Shown here one piece after another: positions 47,821-59,069 of a stretch of 64,000 bases of DNA. The translations under genes were made by a program, and so were the position numbers. The DNA comes from Curvibacter sp. (lineage in GTDB: Bacteria; Pseudomonadota; Gammaproteobacteria; Burkholderiales; Burkholderiaceae_C), in the NCBI GenBank assembly GCA_020621965.1, contig JAHRYV010000009.1:18391-82390 (forward strand). The letters run 5' to 3'. The first letter of the stretch is position 1. Every line of letters starts with the position of its first letter. The notes below the pieces were generated by a model. That model was not told the DNA's origin. It made no database searches and saw only the letters and a program-made list of their open reading frames with translations.

Positions 47821-49317
47821 TTACTCTTGAGAAGCGGCTTCATTGGTGAACCAATGCTCGCGCGCCTTCATGATCAGGGCTTTGGCCTCGTCCTCGGACT
47901 GGCCGGTGATTTCAGTGAGTTCATCGACGGCCAGATCGGCCAGGTCGTCCAGCGTATGCACGCCGCCGTCGGCCAGCTTGGCGATGAGCTCGGGGGTCAG
48001 GCCCTGCAAGTCGCGCAGATCCTGGGAGACTTCCTCGACGCTCTCCTCGCGGGCGATCTCCATCGTCAGCAGCGCATCCTTGGCGCGGGCGCGCAGCTCG
48101 TTGACGGTGTCTTCGTCGAAGCTCTCGATCTCCAGCATTTCCTGCAGCGGCACATAGGCCACTTCTTCCAGGCTGGTGAAGCCTTCGGCGATCAGGATGT
48201 CGGCGATCTCCTCGTCCACATCGAGTTTCTCCATGAACAGCTTGCGCAGCGAGCCGGTCTCGTCGGCCTGCTTCTGCGCCGATTCGGCCGCGTCCATGAT
48301 GTTGATCTTCCAGCCGGTCAGGTCGGAGGCCAGGCGCACGTTCTGGCCGCCGCGGCCGATGGCAATGGCCAGGTTCTCTTCGTCCACCACCACGTCCATG
48401 GCGTGCTTCTCTTCGTCCACCACGATGGACTGCACGTTGGCCGGGGCCAGGGCGCCGATGACGAACTGGGCCGGGTCTTCGCTCCACAGCACGATGTCCA
48501 CGCGTTCGCCGGCGAGCTCGTTGGTCACGGCGTTGACGCGGGTGCCGCGCACGCCGACGCAGGTGCCGATGGGGTCGACGCGCTTGTCGTGCGAGAGCAC
48601 GGCGATCTTGGCGCGCGAGCCGGCATCACGGGCGCAGGACTTGATCTCCAGCAGACCCTGCTCGATCTCGGGCACTTCCTGGCGGAACAGCTCGATCATG
48701 AATTCGGGGGCCGAGCGCGACAGGATGATGGGCGCGCCGCGCAGCGTCAGGTCCACGTCCATGATCATGGCGCGCACGCGGTCGCCGGTGCGCAGGTTTT
48801 CCTTGGGGATCATCTCGCCGCGGCGCAGACGGCCTTCGACCCGACCGCTCTCCACGATGATGTCGCCCTTGTCCATGCGCTTGACGGTGCCCACGAAGAT
48901 CTTCTCGCCGCGCGACATGAAGTCGTTGAGCAGCATCTCGCGCTCGGCGTCGCGAATCTTCTGCAGGATGATCTGCTTGGCCGCCATGGCGCCGATGCGG
49001 CCGATCGGCAGCGACTCGACGGATTCCTCGATGTATTCGTCGACTTCGATATCGGGGATCTGTTCCTTGGCTTCGAACAGCAGGATTTCCTGGTCGGGCA
49101 GCTGCAGGCCGGCCTCGTCGGGCACGACGTGCCAGCGGCGGAACGTTTCGTAAACGCCGGTGTCGCGGTCAATCGCCACGCGGATGTCCACGTCGCCTTC
49201 ATACAGCTTCTTGGTGGCCTGTGCCAGCGCCGCTTCGACGGCGCCGAACACGACGTCACGCTCGACGTTCTTTTCGCGTGAAATGGCTTCCACCAGCATC
49301 AACAGTTCGCGATTCAT
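47821..49317 (-). CDS. nusA: Transcription termination/antitermination protein NusA
   Basis: The 498-residue protein begins [18 protein letters not shown], with the NusA N-terminal, S1 and KH domains ([34 protein letters not shown]) and acidic C-terminal AR repeats ending [18 protein letters not shown]. Start ATG 49317 is the canonical one. It lies between rimP (20-base gap) and infB (24-base gap). Confidence 0.97.
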   Translation of the reverse strand: MNRELLMLVEAISREKNVERDVVFGAVEAALAQATKKLYEGDVDIRVAIDRDTGVYETFRRWHVVPDEAGLQLPDQEILLFEAKEQIPDIEVDEYIEESVESLPIGRIGAMAAKQIILQKIRDAEREMLLNDFMSRGEKIFVGTVKRMDKGDIIVESGRVEGRLRRGEMIPKENLRTGDRVRAMIMDVDLTLRGAPIILSRSAPEFMIELFRQEVPEIEQGLLEIKSCARDAGSRAKIAVLSHDKRVDPIGTCVGVRGTRVNAVTNELAGERVDIVLWSEDPAQFVIGALAPANVQSIVVDEEKHAMDVVVDEENLAIAIGRGGQNVRLASDLTGWKINIMDAAESAQKQADETGSLRKLFMEKLDVDEEIADILIAEGFTSLEEVAYVPLQEMLEIESFDEDTVNELRARAKDALLTMEIAREESVEEVSQDLRDLQGLTPELIAKLADGGVHTLDDLADLAVDELTEITGQSEDEAKALIMKAREHWFTNEAASQE

Positions 49318-49337
49318 GCCTATACCCTCCAATACCC

Positions 49338-49925
49338 TCAATGACCTTCGGCCCCAGCTTGTGTATCGCTGCGGCCCTTGAAATTCACGATCGGCGCCAG
49401 CCGCGCCTCGCGCAATTCGTCCAGCGTGAAACCCAGCGCCTGCAGCGGCGCCGGCTCACGCTTTTTGCTCACCCTCTGTCCCGGCTTGGGCGCTGGCGCG
49501 TCGCTCCAGACGATCTGCCAGCCTTGCGTACCGTCGGCAGCGCTCACGCGCTCCAGCGTGCCGCGAAATTTCTTGCGGTTGGCGCTGACCTGGCCGGCCG
49601 CGGCCGCACCCATGGGCGCCTTGAGCGTGATATCGATCACGTGGCCGGCAAAACGCTCGAAATCCTTTTCGTGGCGCAGCGGGCGGTCGATGCCCGGGGA
49701 GGACACCTCGAGCCGCTTGTACTCGATGCCCTCGACCTCCAGCGTGTACTGCAGCTGGCGCGTGACCTTCTCGCAGTCCTCGACGTTGACGAAACGCTCG
49801 TCCGCCTGAGGTTCCCAGGGCAGGTCGATCGTCACACGCAGCAAGCCGCCGGCGGAGCGTTCAATCTCCACCAGGTCGTAACCGAAGCCGGTTACGGTTT
49901 GTTCGACGATCTGCTGCAGTGTCAA
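49338..49925 (-). CDS. rimP: Ribosome maturation factor RimP
   Basis: The 195-residue protein has [45 protein letters not shown] and [26 protein letters not shown], typical of RimP, with an extended C-terminal part ([15 protein letters not shown]). It aids 30S assembly and is the first gene of the nusA-infB operon. The promoter must lie in 49926-49966 or overlap the terminator at 49968. Confidence 0.95.
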   Translation of the reverse strand: MTLQQIVEQTVTGFGYDLVEIERSAGGLLRVTIDLPWEPQADERFVNVEDCEKVTRQLQYTLEVEGIEYKRLEVSSPGIDRPLRHEKDFERFAGHVIDITLKAPMGAAAAGQVSANRKKFRGTLERVSAADGTQGWQIVWSDAPAPKPGQRVSKKREPAPLQALGFTLDELREARLAPIVNFKGRSDTQAGAEGH

Positions 49926-49967
49926 CGTAGCCCTTCCCTAGCCCATCAAAAAGCGTTCGACCATAAA

Positions 49968-49995
49968 AAACGGGCGGTTGGTAATCCGCCCGTTT
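49968..49995 (-). terminator. Intrinsic terminator of the yej operon
   Basis: A perfect 10-base stem (AAACGGGCGG / CCGCCCGTTT) with an 8-base loop. On the minus strand it is followed by TTTTTTAT, so it should end the yejABEF transcript before the rimP promoter. Confidence 0.85.
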
Positions 49996-50077
49996 GGTCG
50001 AGAATTGCCGAATTGTACTCGAAAACCGGGACTAGAGCCTTGATTTTCAAGGAAATTCGACCCGGTTTGGCGCCCGG

Positions 50078-51766
50078 CTAGCCTGCCGCATGCACCAAGG
50101 TCCGGGTGTAGGGATGCGTGGGCGCCTCCAGCAGGGCCGAAACCGGGCCGGATTCGACGATTTCCCCACCCTTCATGACCAGCACCTCGTGCGCCATGGC
50201 CCGGATGACGTCCACGTCGTGGGTGATCAGCAGGTAGCTCAGGGCGCGTTCGCGTTGCAGGCGTTGCAGCAGCTGCAGCACCTGTTTCTGGATGGTCACG
50301 TCCAGCGCGCTGGTGGGCTCGTCCAGCACGATCAGGCGCGGCTCGACGATCAGGGCGCGGGCGATGGCCAGGCGCTGGCGCTGGCCGCCGGAGAATTCGT
50401 GCGGGTAACGCTGCAGCAGGCCGGGGAACTGGGTCTCGCTCAGACCCACCTCCTCCAGCGCCCTTTCCACGCGGACCCGACGCTCCGCTTTTGATAGCTC
50501 TGGCGCATGGACACTCAGGCCCTCGCCCACGATCTCCTCCACCGTCAGGCGCGGTGACAGCGAGGAGAACGGGTCCTGGAACACCACCTGCACCAGCCGG
50601 CGCAGCGGCTTGTCGCGTGCCGCCTGCCGGCTCCAGGCCTGGCCGTCCACCAGCAGCCCGCCCGTGTACGGCAGCAGGCCCAGCGCGGCCAGGGCCAGGG
50701 TGGACTTGCCGGAGCCGGATTCGCCGATCACGCCCAGGGTGTGGCCGGGCGGGATGGCGAAATCGGCCCCCTGCACCGCCACGAACTCGCCCCGGTGAAA
50801 CCAGCCGCGCAGACCCGGCAACGGCGTGGGGTAACTCACGCGCAGGCCCTGCGCCTGCAGCAGCGCCGGCGCGCCGGCCTGCTGCGGCAGTTCCTGCACG
50901 TCGCGCACCGGCCGGCTGTTGATCAGGCTGCGGGTGTAGGGGTGCTGCGGGCGGGCAAAGACCTCGGCCACCGGCCCCTGCTCCACGATGCGCCCGCCCT
51001 CCATCACGATCACCCGGCTGGCAAAGCGCCGCACCAGGTTCAGGTCGTGCGTGATCATGAGCACCGCCATACCGTGTTTCTGCTGCAGGCTGTCCAGCAG
51101 GTCCAGGATCTGGCCGCGCAGGGCCACGTCCAGCGCCGTGGTCGGCTCGTCGGCCAGCAGCAGCCTGGGCTGGCAGGCCAGGGCCATGGCGATCATGGCG
51201 CGCTGGCGCTGACCGCCGCTCAACTGGTGCGGGAAGGCCTTGGCGCGCTCCTCAGGCTGCGGGATGCCGGTGTCGGCCAGCAGCTGCACCGCCCGCGCCA
51301 GGGCCGCTCCCCGGTCCAGGCTCAGCTTGAGCTGCAGCACTTCGACGATCTGGTCGCCGATGGTGAACAGCGGATTGAGCGCCGTCATCGGCTCCTGGAA
51401 GATCATGGCGATGTCGCGGCCGCGGACGCCCCGCAACTCCCGCTCGGACAGGGCCAGCAGGTCCGACAGGCCGTCGCTGCCGGCAAAGCCGGCGGTCCCG
51501 CTGACGGCGGCGTCGGGCAGCAGGCGCAAGAGGCTGAGCGCCGTGACGGTCTTGCCCGAACCGGATTCGCCCACCAGGGCCACCTTCTCGCCCGGGGCGA
51601 TCTGGAAGTCGATGCCGCGCACCACCTCCTTGCCGGCGAAGGCCACGCGCAGACCGTGCACGTCCAGCAGCGGCGACGGCATGAGCGCCGCCGGGCCGCC
51701 CCAAGGCGCGAGGGCCCCCTCGGGGGGCAGCGAGGACACGTCAGTGCCGAGCGTGGGGGCTGTCAT
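50078..51766 (-). CDS. yejF: Peptide ABC transporter, dual ATPase YejF
   Basis: The 562-residue protein contains two ATP-binding cassettes in tandem, each with Walker A (GESGSGKT and GESGSGKS), signature (LSGGQRQRA, FSGGQRQRL) and Walker B (LLLADEPTTALD, LIVLDEPTSALD). It energises the Yej peptide/microcin C uptake system. The annotated start is ATG 51766, overlapping yejE by 4 bases, but the first 28 residues (SSLPPEGALAPWGGPAAL) are encoded by a Comamonadaceae-type G/C-rich repeat; ATG 51682 (MPSPLLDVHGLRV) is an equally good start. Confidence 0.92.
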   Translation of the reverse strand: MTAPTLGTDVSSLPPEGALAPWGGPAALMPSPLLDVHGLRVAFAGKEVVRGIDFQIAPGEKVALVGESGSGKTVTALSLLRLLPDAAVSGTAGFAGSDGLSDLLALSERELRGVRGRDIAMIFQEPMTALNPLFTIGDQIVEVLQLKLSLDRGAALARAVQLLADTGIPQPEERAKAFPHQLSGGQRQRAMIAMALACQPRLLLADEPTTALDVALRGQILDLLDSLQQKHGMAVLMITHDLNLVRRFASRVIVMEGGRIVEQGPVAEVFARPQHPYTRSLINSRPVRDVQELPQQAGAPALLQAQGLRVSYPTPLPGLRGWFHRGEFVAVQGADFAIPPGHTLGVIGESGSGKSTLALAALGLLPYTGGLLVDGQAWSRQAARDKPLRRLVQVVFQDPFSSLSPRLTVEEIVGEGLSVHAPELSKAERRVRVERALEEVGLSETQFPGLLQRYPHEFSGGQRQRLAIARALIVEPRLIVLDEPTSALDVTIQKQVLQLLQRLQRERALSYLLITHDVDVIRAMAHEVLVMKGGEIVESGPVSALLEAPTHPYTRTLVHAAG

Positions 51767-52797
51767 TTCTCGGCCTTTCGGGGGTCCAGGGCGTCGCGCA
51801 GCGCGTCGCCCATGAAGGTCAGCAGCAGCAGCGTGATCACCAGCACGGCGAAGGTGGACAGCGAAATCCACCATGCGTCGATATTGTTCTTGCCCTGGGC
51901 CAGCAGTTCGCCCAGCGACGGGGTGCCCGGCGGCACACCCAGGCCCAGGAAGTCCAGCGAGGTCAGCGCCAGGATGGCCGCGCTCATGCGAAACGGCAGG
52001 AAGGTCACCACGGGTGTCAGGCTGTTGGGCAGGACGTGGCGCCAGATGATCTGCCAGCTCGACAGGCCCATGGCTTCCGCCGCGCGCACATAGTCCAGCT
52101 TGCGGTTGCGCAGGAACTCGGCCCGCACGTAGTCCGACAGTCCCATCCAGCCAAACAGGCTGAGCAACACAACCAGACGCACGGCGCTGGGGTCGAACAT
52201 GGCCGCGAAGATGATCAACAGGTACAGCTCGGGCATCGAACTCCAGACTTCGATGAAACGCTGAGCCAGCAGGTCGGTCTTGCCGGCAAAAAACCCCTGG
52301 ATCGCCCCGGTGACGACACCCAGGAGCACGCCGATCAAGGTCAGCGCCAGCGCGAACAGCACCGAGATGCGGAAGCCGTACAGCAGCCGGGCCGCGACGT
52401 CCCGGCCGCGATCGTCCGTGCCCAGCCAGTTGTCGCGCGAAGGCGCCGAGGGGTTGGGCTCTTTGGCGAAGTAGTTGATGGTGCTGTGGTGGTAAGGGTT
52501 GGGCGGGTAGAGGGCGAAATTGCCCTCTGTGGCGAACTGCTGCTGGATGAAGGGATCGAGGTAGTCGGTCGGCGTGGCGAAGTCGCCGCCGAACGCCGTC
52601 TCCGGCACGTTGTGCAGGATGGGAACGTACCACTGGCCATGATGCCGTGCCAGCAGCGGCTTGTCGTTGGAGATCAGCTCGGCCCCCAGGCTCAGCACGA
52701 ATAAGGTGCAGAAGATCAGCAGACTCCAGTAACCCAGGCGATTGCGCCGGAAGCGCAACCAGGCGCGCTGCGAGGGGGAAAGGGATACGCTGCTCAT
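51763..52797 (-). CDS. yejE: Peptide ABC transporter permease YejE
   Basis: The 344-residue protein is an inner-membrane permease. [24 protein letters not shown] forms the first helix; after a periplasmic loop the DppC-type binding-protein-dependent transport segment has the EAA loop [22 protein letters not shown]. Start at ATG 52797 ([13 protein letters not shown]); it overlaps the yejB stop by one base. It is transcribed between yejB and yejF. Confidence 0.93.
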   Translation of the reverse strand: MSSVSLSPSQRAWLRFRRNRLGYWSLLIFCTLFVLSLGAELISNDKPLLARHHGQWYVPILHNVPETAFGGDFATPTDYLDPFIQQQFATEGNFALYPPNPYHHSTINYFAKEPNPSAPSRDNWLGTDDRGRDVAARLLYGFRISVLFALALTLIGVLLGVVTGAIQGFFAGKTDLLAQRFIEVWSSMPELYLLIIFAAMFDPSAVRLVVLLSLFGWMGLSDYVRAEFLRNRKLDYVRAAEAMGLSSWQIIWRHVLPNSLTPVVTFLPFRMSAAILALTSLDFLGLGVPPGTPSLGELLAQGKNNIDAWWISLSTFAVLVITLLLLTFMGDALRDALDPRKAEK

Positions 52798-53831
52798 CAG
52801 TCGAATTTCACCCGGGGATCGACCCAGACGTAACAAAGGTCGGAGATCAGCTTGGTCACCAGGCCGATCAGCGTGAACAGGTAGAGCGTGCCCAGCACCA
52901 CCGGGTAGTCGCGCCGCATCACCGACTCATAGGCCAGCAGGCCCAGGCCGTCGAGCGAAAACAGGGTCTCGATCAGCAGCGAGCCGGCGAAGAAGGCGCC
53001 GATGAAGGCGGCCGGAAAACCGGTCACGATGGGAATCAGCGCATTGCGAAACACATGCGTCCACAGCACGCGCCGCTCGCTCAGCCCCTTGGCGCGGGCC
53101 GTCAGCACGTATTGCTTGCGGATCTCCTCCAGGAAGGCGTTCTTGGTCAGCATGGTGGTGACGGCAAAGGCGCCCAGCACGCTGGCCGTGACCGGCAGCG
53201 TGATGTGCCAGAGGTAGTCCACGATCTTCGCGCCCCAGCTCAGGCTGTCCCAGTTGCTGGAGGTCAGCCCGCGCAGCGGGAACCACTGCAGCTGGCCGCC
53301 GAAGACCACCAGCAGCGCCACGCCCAGCACGAAGCCGGGGATGGCGTAGCCCACCAGCACGATGAGGCTGGTCAGGGTGTCGAAGCGGGAGCCGGCGCGC
53401 ATGGCCTTGGCGATGCCCAGGGGAATGGAGATCAGGTAACTCAACAGAAAGGTCCACAGCCCCAGGCTGATGGAAACCGGCAGTTTTTCCATGACCAGCT
53501 CCCACACCCCCTTGGGATAAAAGAAACTTTTGCCCAGATCGAAGCGCGCGAACTGGCCCAGCATCTGCCAGAAGCGCTCGGGTGCGGGTTTGTCGAAGCC
53601 GTAGAGGGCGCGAATTTCGGCGATGCGCGCCGCATCCACGCCCTGGCGGCCGCGGTAGCCGGCACCGCTGGCCGCCGCCCCCTCGCCGCCCGTGTCGCGC
53701 CCCTGCAGTTGCGCCACCATCTGCTCCACCGGGCCACCCGGCACGAACTGGATGACAACGAAGGTCAGCAGCAGGATGCCGAACAGCGTCGGGATCATGA
53801 GCAGCAGGCGCTTGAGGATGTAGGCAAACAT
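52797..53831 (-). CDS. yejB: Peptide ABC transporter permease YejB
   Basis: The 344-residue DppB-type permease starts [37 protein letters not shown], typical of the family, and has the EAA loop [28 protein letters not shown]. With YejE it forms the membrane channel. There is a 3-base gap to yejA. Confidence 0.94.
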   Translation of the reverse strand: MFAYILKRLLLMIPTLFGILLLTFVVIQFVPGGPVEQMVAQLQGRDTGGEGAAASGAGYRGRQGVDAARIAEIRALYGFDKPAPERFWQMLGQFARFDLGKSFFYPKGVWELVMEKLPVSISLGLWTFLLSYLISIPLGIAKAMRAGSRFDTLTSLIVLVGYAIPGFVLGVALLVVFGGQLQWFPLRGLTSSNWDSLSWGAKIVDYLWHITLPVTASVLGAFAVTTMLTKNAFLEEIRKQYVLTARAKGLSERRVLWTHVFRNALIPIVTGFPAAFIGAFFAGSLLIETLFSLDGLGLLAYESVMRRDYPVVLGTLYLFTLIGLVTKLISDLCYVWVDPRVKFD

Positions 53832-53834
53832 GGC

Positions 53835-55712
53835 TTACTTCCCTCCCCCGTTCGCAGCCGGGCTGGCGGCCAGGTGGGTCGCGAGATTGGCGGGTGTCGC
53901 CCACCAGACCGAGGTGACCCAGGCTTCGGGCTGGTAATAACGTGGTGTCACGGCCGGCTGCTCAAAACGGCCGGCGCGCCAGGCCACGCGGTGCACGCTG
54001 CCGTACCAGTGCGGCACGGCGTAGTGGCCATGGCGCAGCACGCGGTCCAGGGCCCGCACCCGGGCCACCAGTTGCGGCCGCGTCTGGGCCGAGATCACCT
54101 GATCGAGCAGCGCGTCCACCGCCGGGCTCTTGAGGCCAATGACGTTGCTGGAGCCTTCGGTATCGGCGGCTTTCGAGCCGTAACGCTCCAGCAGCTCGGT
54201 GCCCGGCGCTTCGCTGCCGATCAGGCGGTTGCTGATGATCTCGAAGTCGAACACGTCCATGCGCTTTTGCAGGATGGCAAAGTCGATCACCTTGTAGTTG
54301 ACCTGCATGCCGAGTTTCTCCAGGTTGCGCGCGTAGGGCGTGACCACCCGGCCCATGGAGCCCGAATTGTCGAGAAACTCGATGGTGAAGGGCTCGCCCT
54401 GGGCATTGCGCAGGGCACCGTCGCGGTAGGTCCAGCCGGCGGCCGCCAGCAGGTCGCGCGCGCGGCGCAGGTTGTCGCGCAGGGTCTGGCCCGAGGCGGG
54501 GTCCAGGCTGGTGTAGGGCGGCTGCGGCACCTCGTCGCTGAACACCTCGGGCGGCAGCTGGCGGCGCAAGGGTTCCAGCACGGCCAGCTCCTCTGGCCCC
54601 GGCCGGCCCTGGGCCTCGAAGTCGCTGCCGACGAAATAACCCCGCACCCGGGTGTAGGCGTTGTAGAACAGCTGACGGTTCAGCCACTCGAAGTCCATCG
54701 CCAGGGCGATGGCCTGGCGCACGCGCACATCCTTGAACTTCTCCCGGCGCAGATTGAACAGAAAACCCTGGAAGTCGCCCGCATTGCCGTGCTTGAGCTC
54801 CTTCTTGATCAGCGCGCCGCGCTCGAACTGCCGCCCCGTATAGGCTCGTGCCCATTCACGGGCAATGAAGGCCTGGATGTAGTCGAACTCGCCGGCCTTG
54901 AAGGCTTCCAGCTGGGCCGTGCTGTCCTTGTAGATCTTGTAGGTGATGCGGTCGAAGTTGAACAGGCCACGGCGCACGTTCAAGTCCCGGGCCCAGTAGT
55001 CGCGGTCGCGCTCGTAGCTGATGTCCTTGCCGAAGTTGACCTTGCCGATGCGGTAGGGGCCGCTGCCGATAGGGGTGTCGGTGACGATCTGGTCCAGCGG
55101 CTTGACCTTGCCGTTTTCCATGCCCCACTTGCGGCTGAACACCGGCAGGCTGCCGGCGATCAGCGGCAGTTCGGCATTCACCCGCCGGAAGTCGAAGCGC
55201 ACCGTGCGCTCGCCCAGCACGGTCACGCCCCGGACCTCGCCGAAGATGGTGCGGTACTGGGGTGCGGCCTCCTTGGACGTCAGGCGGTCGAAGGAGTGCT
55301 TGACGTCGGCGGCCAGCACCGGGTCGCCGTTGTGAAAACGCGCCAGGGGGTTGAGCGTGAACACCGCCGAGAGCTTGTCCGGCGCCAGCGTCACGTCCTG
55401 CGCCAGCAGGCCATAGGCCGTGGTCGGCTCGTCAAAAGTGCCGGTCAGCAGGGTCTCGAACACCAGGCCATTGAGGCCGGGCGGAGCGCTGCCCTTGAGC
55501 GTGAACGGGTTGTATTTGTCGAAATTCGACAGCCGCGTGGGCGGCACCAGGGTGATCTCCCCGCCTTTGGGCGCTGCCGGGTTCACGTAGTCGAAATGGG
55601 CGAAACCCGGCGCATACTTGATGTCGCCGAACTGGGCATAGGCGTGGCCGGCCCAGGCCGGCAGGCAACAAAACAGCGAAATCAGGGGGAGCAGAAAATG
55701 ACGCGTCCGCAT
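53835..55712 (-). CDS. yejA: Periplasmic oligopeptide-binding protein YejA
   Basis: The 625-residue protein has a signal peptide ([23 protein letters not shown]) and an SBP family 5 body: [75 protein letters not shown]. It captures peptides for the YejBEF complex. ATG 55712 is chosen for the signal peptide; an in-frame ATG at 55727 is possible. The gene is divergent from fabI with about 50 bases between them. Confidence 0.93.
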   Translation of the reverse strand: MRTRHFLLPLISLFCCLPAWAGHAYAQFGDIKYAPGFAHFDYVNPAAPKGGEITLVPPTRLSNFDKYNPFTLKGSAPPGLNGLVFETLLTGTFDEPTTAYGLLAQDVTLAPDKLSAVFTLNPLARFHNGDPVLAADVKHSFDRLTSKEAAPQYRTIFGEVRGVTVLGERTVRFDFRRVNAELPLIAGSLPVFSRKWGMENGKVKPLDQIVTDTPIGSGPYRIGKVNFGKDISYERDRDYWARDLNVRRGLFNFDRITYKIYKDSTAQLEAFKAGEFDYIQAFIAREWARAYTGRQFERGALIKKELKHGNAGDFQGFLFNLRREKFKDVRVRQAIALAMDFEWLNRQLFYNAYTRVRGYFVGSDFEAQGRPGPEELAVLEPLRRQLPPEVFSDEVPQPPYTSLDPASGQTLRDNLRRARDLLAAAGWTYRDGALRNAQGEPFTIEFLDNSGSMGRVVTPYARNLEKLGMQVNYKVIDFAILQKRMDVFDFEIISNRLIGSEAPGTELLERYGSKAADTEGSSNVIGLKSPAVDALLDQVISAQTRPQLVARVRALDRVLRHGHYAVPHWYGSVHRVAWRAGRFEQPAVTPRYYQPEAWVTSVWWATPANLATHLAASPAANGGGK

Positions 55713-55763
55713 GCGACAATTCTGCACACAAATTTTCCTTCCCTAGGCCAACCGAGAAAATAT

Positions 55764-56561
55764 ATGGGCTTCCTGACCGGCAAGAAATTCCTGATCACTG
55801 GTGTGCTGAGCAACCGTTCCATCGCGTACGGCATTGCACAGGCCTGCCACGCGCAGGGCGCGGAACTCGCCTTCAGCTACGTGGGCGAGCGTTTCAAGGA
55901 CCGCATCACCGAGTTCGCAGCGGAATTCGACTCCAAGCTGATCTTCGACTGCGACGTCGGCGACGACGCCCAGATCGACAATCTGTTCAAGGATATGTCG
56001 GCCCACTGGCCCAAGTTCGACGGTTTCGTGCACAGCATCGGCTTCGCTCCGCGCGAGGCGATCACCGGCAACTTCCTGGACGGCCTGTCCCGCGAGAACT
56101 TCCGCATTGCCCACGACATCAGCGCCTACAGCTTCCCGGCCATGGCCAAGGCGGCCCTGCCCTATCTGAACGACAAGGCCGCCCTGCTGACGCTGAGCTA
56201 CCTGGGCGCCATGCGCGCCATTCCGAACTACAACACCATGGGTCTGGCCAAGGCCAGCCTGGAAGCCTCGGTGCGCTACCTGGCCGAGGCCGTGGGCCAC
56301 CTGCCCGACGGCCGCAGCATCCGCGTCAACGGCATCAGCGCCGGTCCGATCAAGACCCTGGCTGCCAGCGGCATCAAGGACTTCGGCAAGCTGCTGAACA
56401 TCGCGGCCGCCGGTTCGCCGCTGCGCCGCAACGTCACGATCGAGGACGTCGGCAACGCCGCCGCCTTCCTGATGAGCGATCTGGCCTCCGGCGTGACCTC
56501 CGAAATCAGCTATGTGGACGGCGGCTTCAGCCAGTCCGCCGTGGCCGTGCTGGAAAACTGA
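55764..56561 (+). CDS. fabI: Enoyl-[acyl-carrier-protein] reductase (NADH) FabI
   Basis: The 265-residue enzyme begins [25 protein letters not shown] (modified Rossmann motif), has the catalytic Tyr/Lys pair in [24 protein letters not shown], and ends [17 protein letters not shown]. It makes the last reduction of fatty acid elongation. It is alone on the + strand between yejA and the convergent decarboxylase, with a bidirectional terminator after it. Confidence 0.96.
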   Translation: MGFLTGKKFLITGVLSNRSIAYGIAQACHAQGAELAFSYVGERFKDRITEFAAEFDSKLIFDCDVGDDAQIDNLFKDMSAHWPKFDGFVHSIGFAPREAITGNFLDGLSRENFRIAHDISAYSFPAMAKAALPYLNDKAALLTLSYLGAMRAIPNYNTMGLAKASLEASVRYLAEAVGHLPDGRSIRVNGISAGPIKTLAASGIKDFGKLLNIAAAGSPLRRNVTIEDVGNAAAFLMSDLASGVTSEISYVDGGFSQSAVAVLEN

Positions 56562-56587
56562 TCACCCCAGCCGTCCCCGCACCAACA

Positions 56588-56614
56588 AAAACGCCCCGCA
56601 CTGCGGGGCGTTTT
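56588..56614. terminator. Bidirectional terminator between fabI and the decarboxylase gene
   Basis: A perfect 13-base stem (AAAACGCCCCGCA / TGCGGGGCGTTTT) with a one-base loop as drawn (a few bases in practice). It has T-rich flanks on both sides and serves both convergent genes. Confidence 0.88.
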
Positions 56615-56633
56615 GCTTTGGAGAGCCCTGGTG

Positions 56634-58893
56634 TCAGACCTTCACGCAGTCGGCGTAGTAGTGTTTCTTGCCGTCCGGTCCCACCGTCTCCACCAGACCA
56701 TGGATGTCGGTCTCGAAACCCGGGCACAGGGCGTTGAACTCGCGCGCGAACTTGAGGTAGTCGACGATCTTCTTGTTGAAGACCTCGCCCGGAATCAGCA
56801 GCGGGATGCCCGGCGGATAGGGGGTGACCAGGCCCACGGTGATGCGGCCTTCGAGCTTGTCGATCTCCACGCGCTCGGTCTTGCGGTGCGCAATGTGGGC
56901 GTAGGCGTCGCTGGGGTTCATGGCCGGCGTCAGGTCGCTCAGATACATCTCGGTGGTCAGGCGCGCGATGTCGTATTTGGCGTACATCTCGTGGATGAAC
57001 TGGCACAGGTCGCGCAGGCCCATGCGCTCGTATTTGGGCTGCTTCTTGCAGAAATCCGGCATCACGCGCCACATGGGCTGGTTCTTGTCGTAATCGTCCT
57101 TGAACTGCTGCAGCGCGGTCAGCAAGGTGTTCCAACGGCCCTTGGTGATGCCGATGGTGAACATGATGAAGAAGCTGTACAGGCCGGTCTTCTCCACCAC
57201 CACGCCGTGCTCGGCCAGGTACTTGGTCACGATGGAGGCCGGCAGGCCGGTCTTGTCGAACTTGCCGTCCAGGTTCAGGCCGGGCGTGACGATGGTGGAC
57301 TTGATCGGGTCCAGCATGTTGAAACCGTCGGCCAGTTGGCCGAAACCATGCCATTTGCTGCCTTTCTTGCCCCGGCCATCGCTGCGGATGATCCAGTCCT
57401 CGGCTGCGCCGACGCCCTCTTCCGCCAGCTTCTCCGGGCCCCAGACCTTGAACCACCAGTCCTTGCCGTACTCTTCGTCCACCTTGCGCATGGCGCGGCG
57501 GAAGTTCAGCGACTCGGCGATGCTCTCCTCCACCAGCGCGGTGCCGCCGGGCGGCTCCATCATCGCCGCAGCCACGTCGCACGACGCGATGATGGCGTAC
57601 TGCGGGCTGGTGGACATGTGCATCAGGAAAGCCTCGTTGAACCGGTAGCGGTCCAGCTGCCGCGTCTCCGACTCCTGCACCAGGATCTGCGAGGCCTGCG
57701 ACAGGCCGGCGAGCAGCTTGTGCGTGCTCTGCGTGGCGAAGACCATCGCCTCCTTGCTGCGCGGCCGGTCCGGGCCGATGGCGTGGAACTCGTGATAGAA
57801 GGGATGGAAGACCGCGTGCGGCAGCCAGGCCTCGTCGAAGTGCAGCGTATCGACGAAATCGCCCAGCGTCTCCTTGATGCGCTCCACGTTGTAGATCACG
57901 CCATCGTAGGTCGACTGCGTGATGGTCAGCACCCGCGGCTTGGCCGTCTTGTCCTTGACCAGCGGGTTGGCGTCGATCTTGCGCTGGATGCTGACGGGGT
58001 CGAACTCGGCGAGCGGGATGGGCCCGATGATGCCCAGGTGGTTGCGCGTGGGCTGCAGGAAGATCGGCACCGTGCCGGTCATCATGATCGCGTGCAGGAT
58101 GGACTTGTGACAGTTGCGGTCCACCAGCACGATGTCGTCCGAACCCACGTTGCTGTGCCAGACGATCTTGTTCGACGTCGAGGTGCCGTTGGTCACGAAG
58201 TACAGATGGTCGCAACCGAAGATGCGCGCCGCGTTCCGCTCGGAGGCCGCCACCGGACCGGTGTGGTCCAGCAGCTGGCCCAGCTCGTCCACCGCGTTGC
58301 AGACGTCGGCGCGCAGCATGTTCTCGCCGAAGAACTGGTGGAACATCTGCCCCACCGGGCTCTTCAGGAAGGCCACCCGAGTGCCCCGGGCAGTGCCAGG
58401 AATAGGAGCCGTCGTTGGCGTAGTGCACCAGCGCCTTGAAGAAGGGCGGCGACAGCGAGTTCAGGTAGTTGTTGGCCTCGCGCAGGATGTTGCGCGCCAC
58501 GAACTCCGGCGTGTCCTCGAACATGTGAATGAAGCCGTGCAGCTCCTTCAGGATGTCGTTGGGGATGTGCTGCGAGGTGCGCGTCTCGCCGAACAGGAAG
58601 ATGGGGATGTGCGCGTTGCGCCGGCGCGTCTCGACGATGAACTTCTTCAGCTCCTTGATCGCCGTGCTCTCCTCGCCCTCCTCGCCGATCTCCTCGTCGT
58701 CGATGGAGACGATGAAGGCCGAGGCCCGCGCCGCCTGGTTGGCCACCATGGTGACGTCGACGTAGGTGAAGCCGCCCACCACCTCGATGCCCTGGTCCTC
58801 GATGGCCTTGGCCAGCGCGCGGATGCCGAGACCACTGGAGGACTCGGCCTTCCAGTCTTCGTCGATGATGATCACGGGGAAACGGAATTTCAT
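56634..58893 (-). pseudogene. Orn/Lys/Arg decarboxylase, frameshifted
   Basis: The gene would encode a ~750-residue PLP-dependent basic amino acid decarboxylase. The first part (58893 to about 58378: MKFRFPVIIIDEDWKAESS, a receiver-like wing domain, to HCPGHSGG) and the second part (about 58376 to 56634: MAFLKSPVGQMFHQFFGENM, PLP lysine in STHKLLAGLS, and the C-terminal domain) lie in different frames. At about 58375-58382 the sequence reads CACTCGG-GTGGCCTTC where the family's SGGVAFLK would need about five more bases, so a 5-base deletion is most likely. It is either a real knock-out or a sequencing error; both halves are otherwise intact. Confidence 0.85.
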
Positions 58894-58963
58894 GGCGGGG
58901 GGCTCGCTGCTGGGCCGCGCGCAGCGGCTGGAGGGGGTGTTGAAGGGGCGAAGTAGAGCATAA

Positions 58964-58988
58964 AACGGCGTGGTGGGGCCACGCCGTT
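58964..58988 (-). terminator. Hairpin downstream of the LytR_C fragment
   Basis: A perfect 10-base stem (AACGGCGTGG / CCACGCCGTT) with loop TGGGG. On the minus strand TTTTA follows, fitting a terminator for the gene ending at 59070. A second G/C hairpin (GCTGCGGCAG / CTGCCGCAGC, 59013-59039) lies just upstream of it on that strand. Confidence 0.6.
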
Positions 58989-59069
58989 CACAGGATCTTC
59001 ACCTTTGCGCCTGCTGCGGCAGCAGAACGCTGCCGCAGCGCGGCACGAAGCGCCCAGAGGCGCTCCGGG

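Noticed and set aside
52647..55763. Long + strand open frame upstream of fabI, in frame with it
   Set aside because: Antisense to yejE/yejB/yejA; only the last 265 codons (fabI) show homology and have the proper start.
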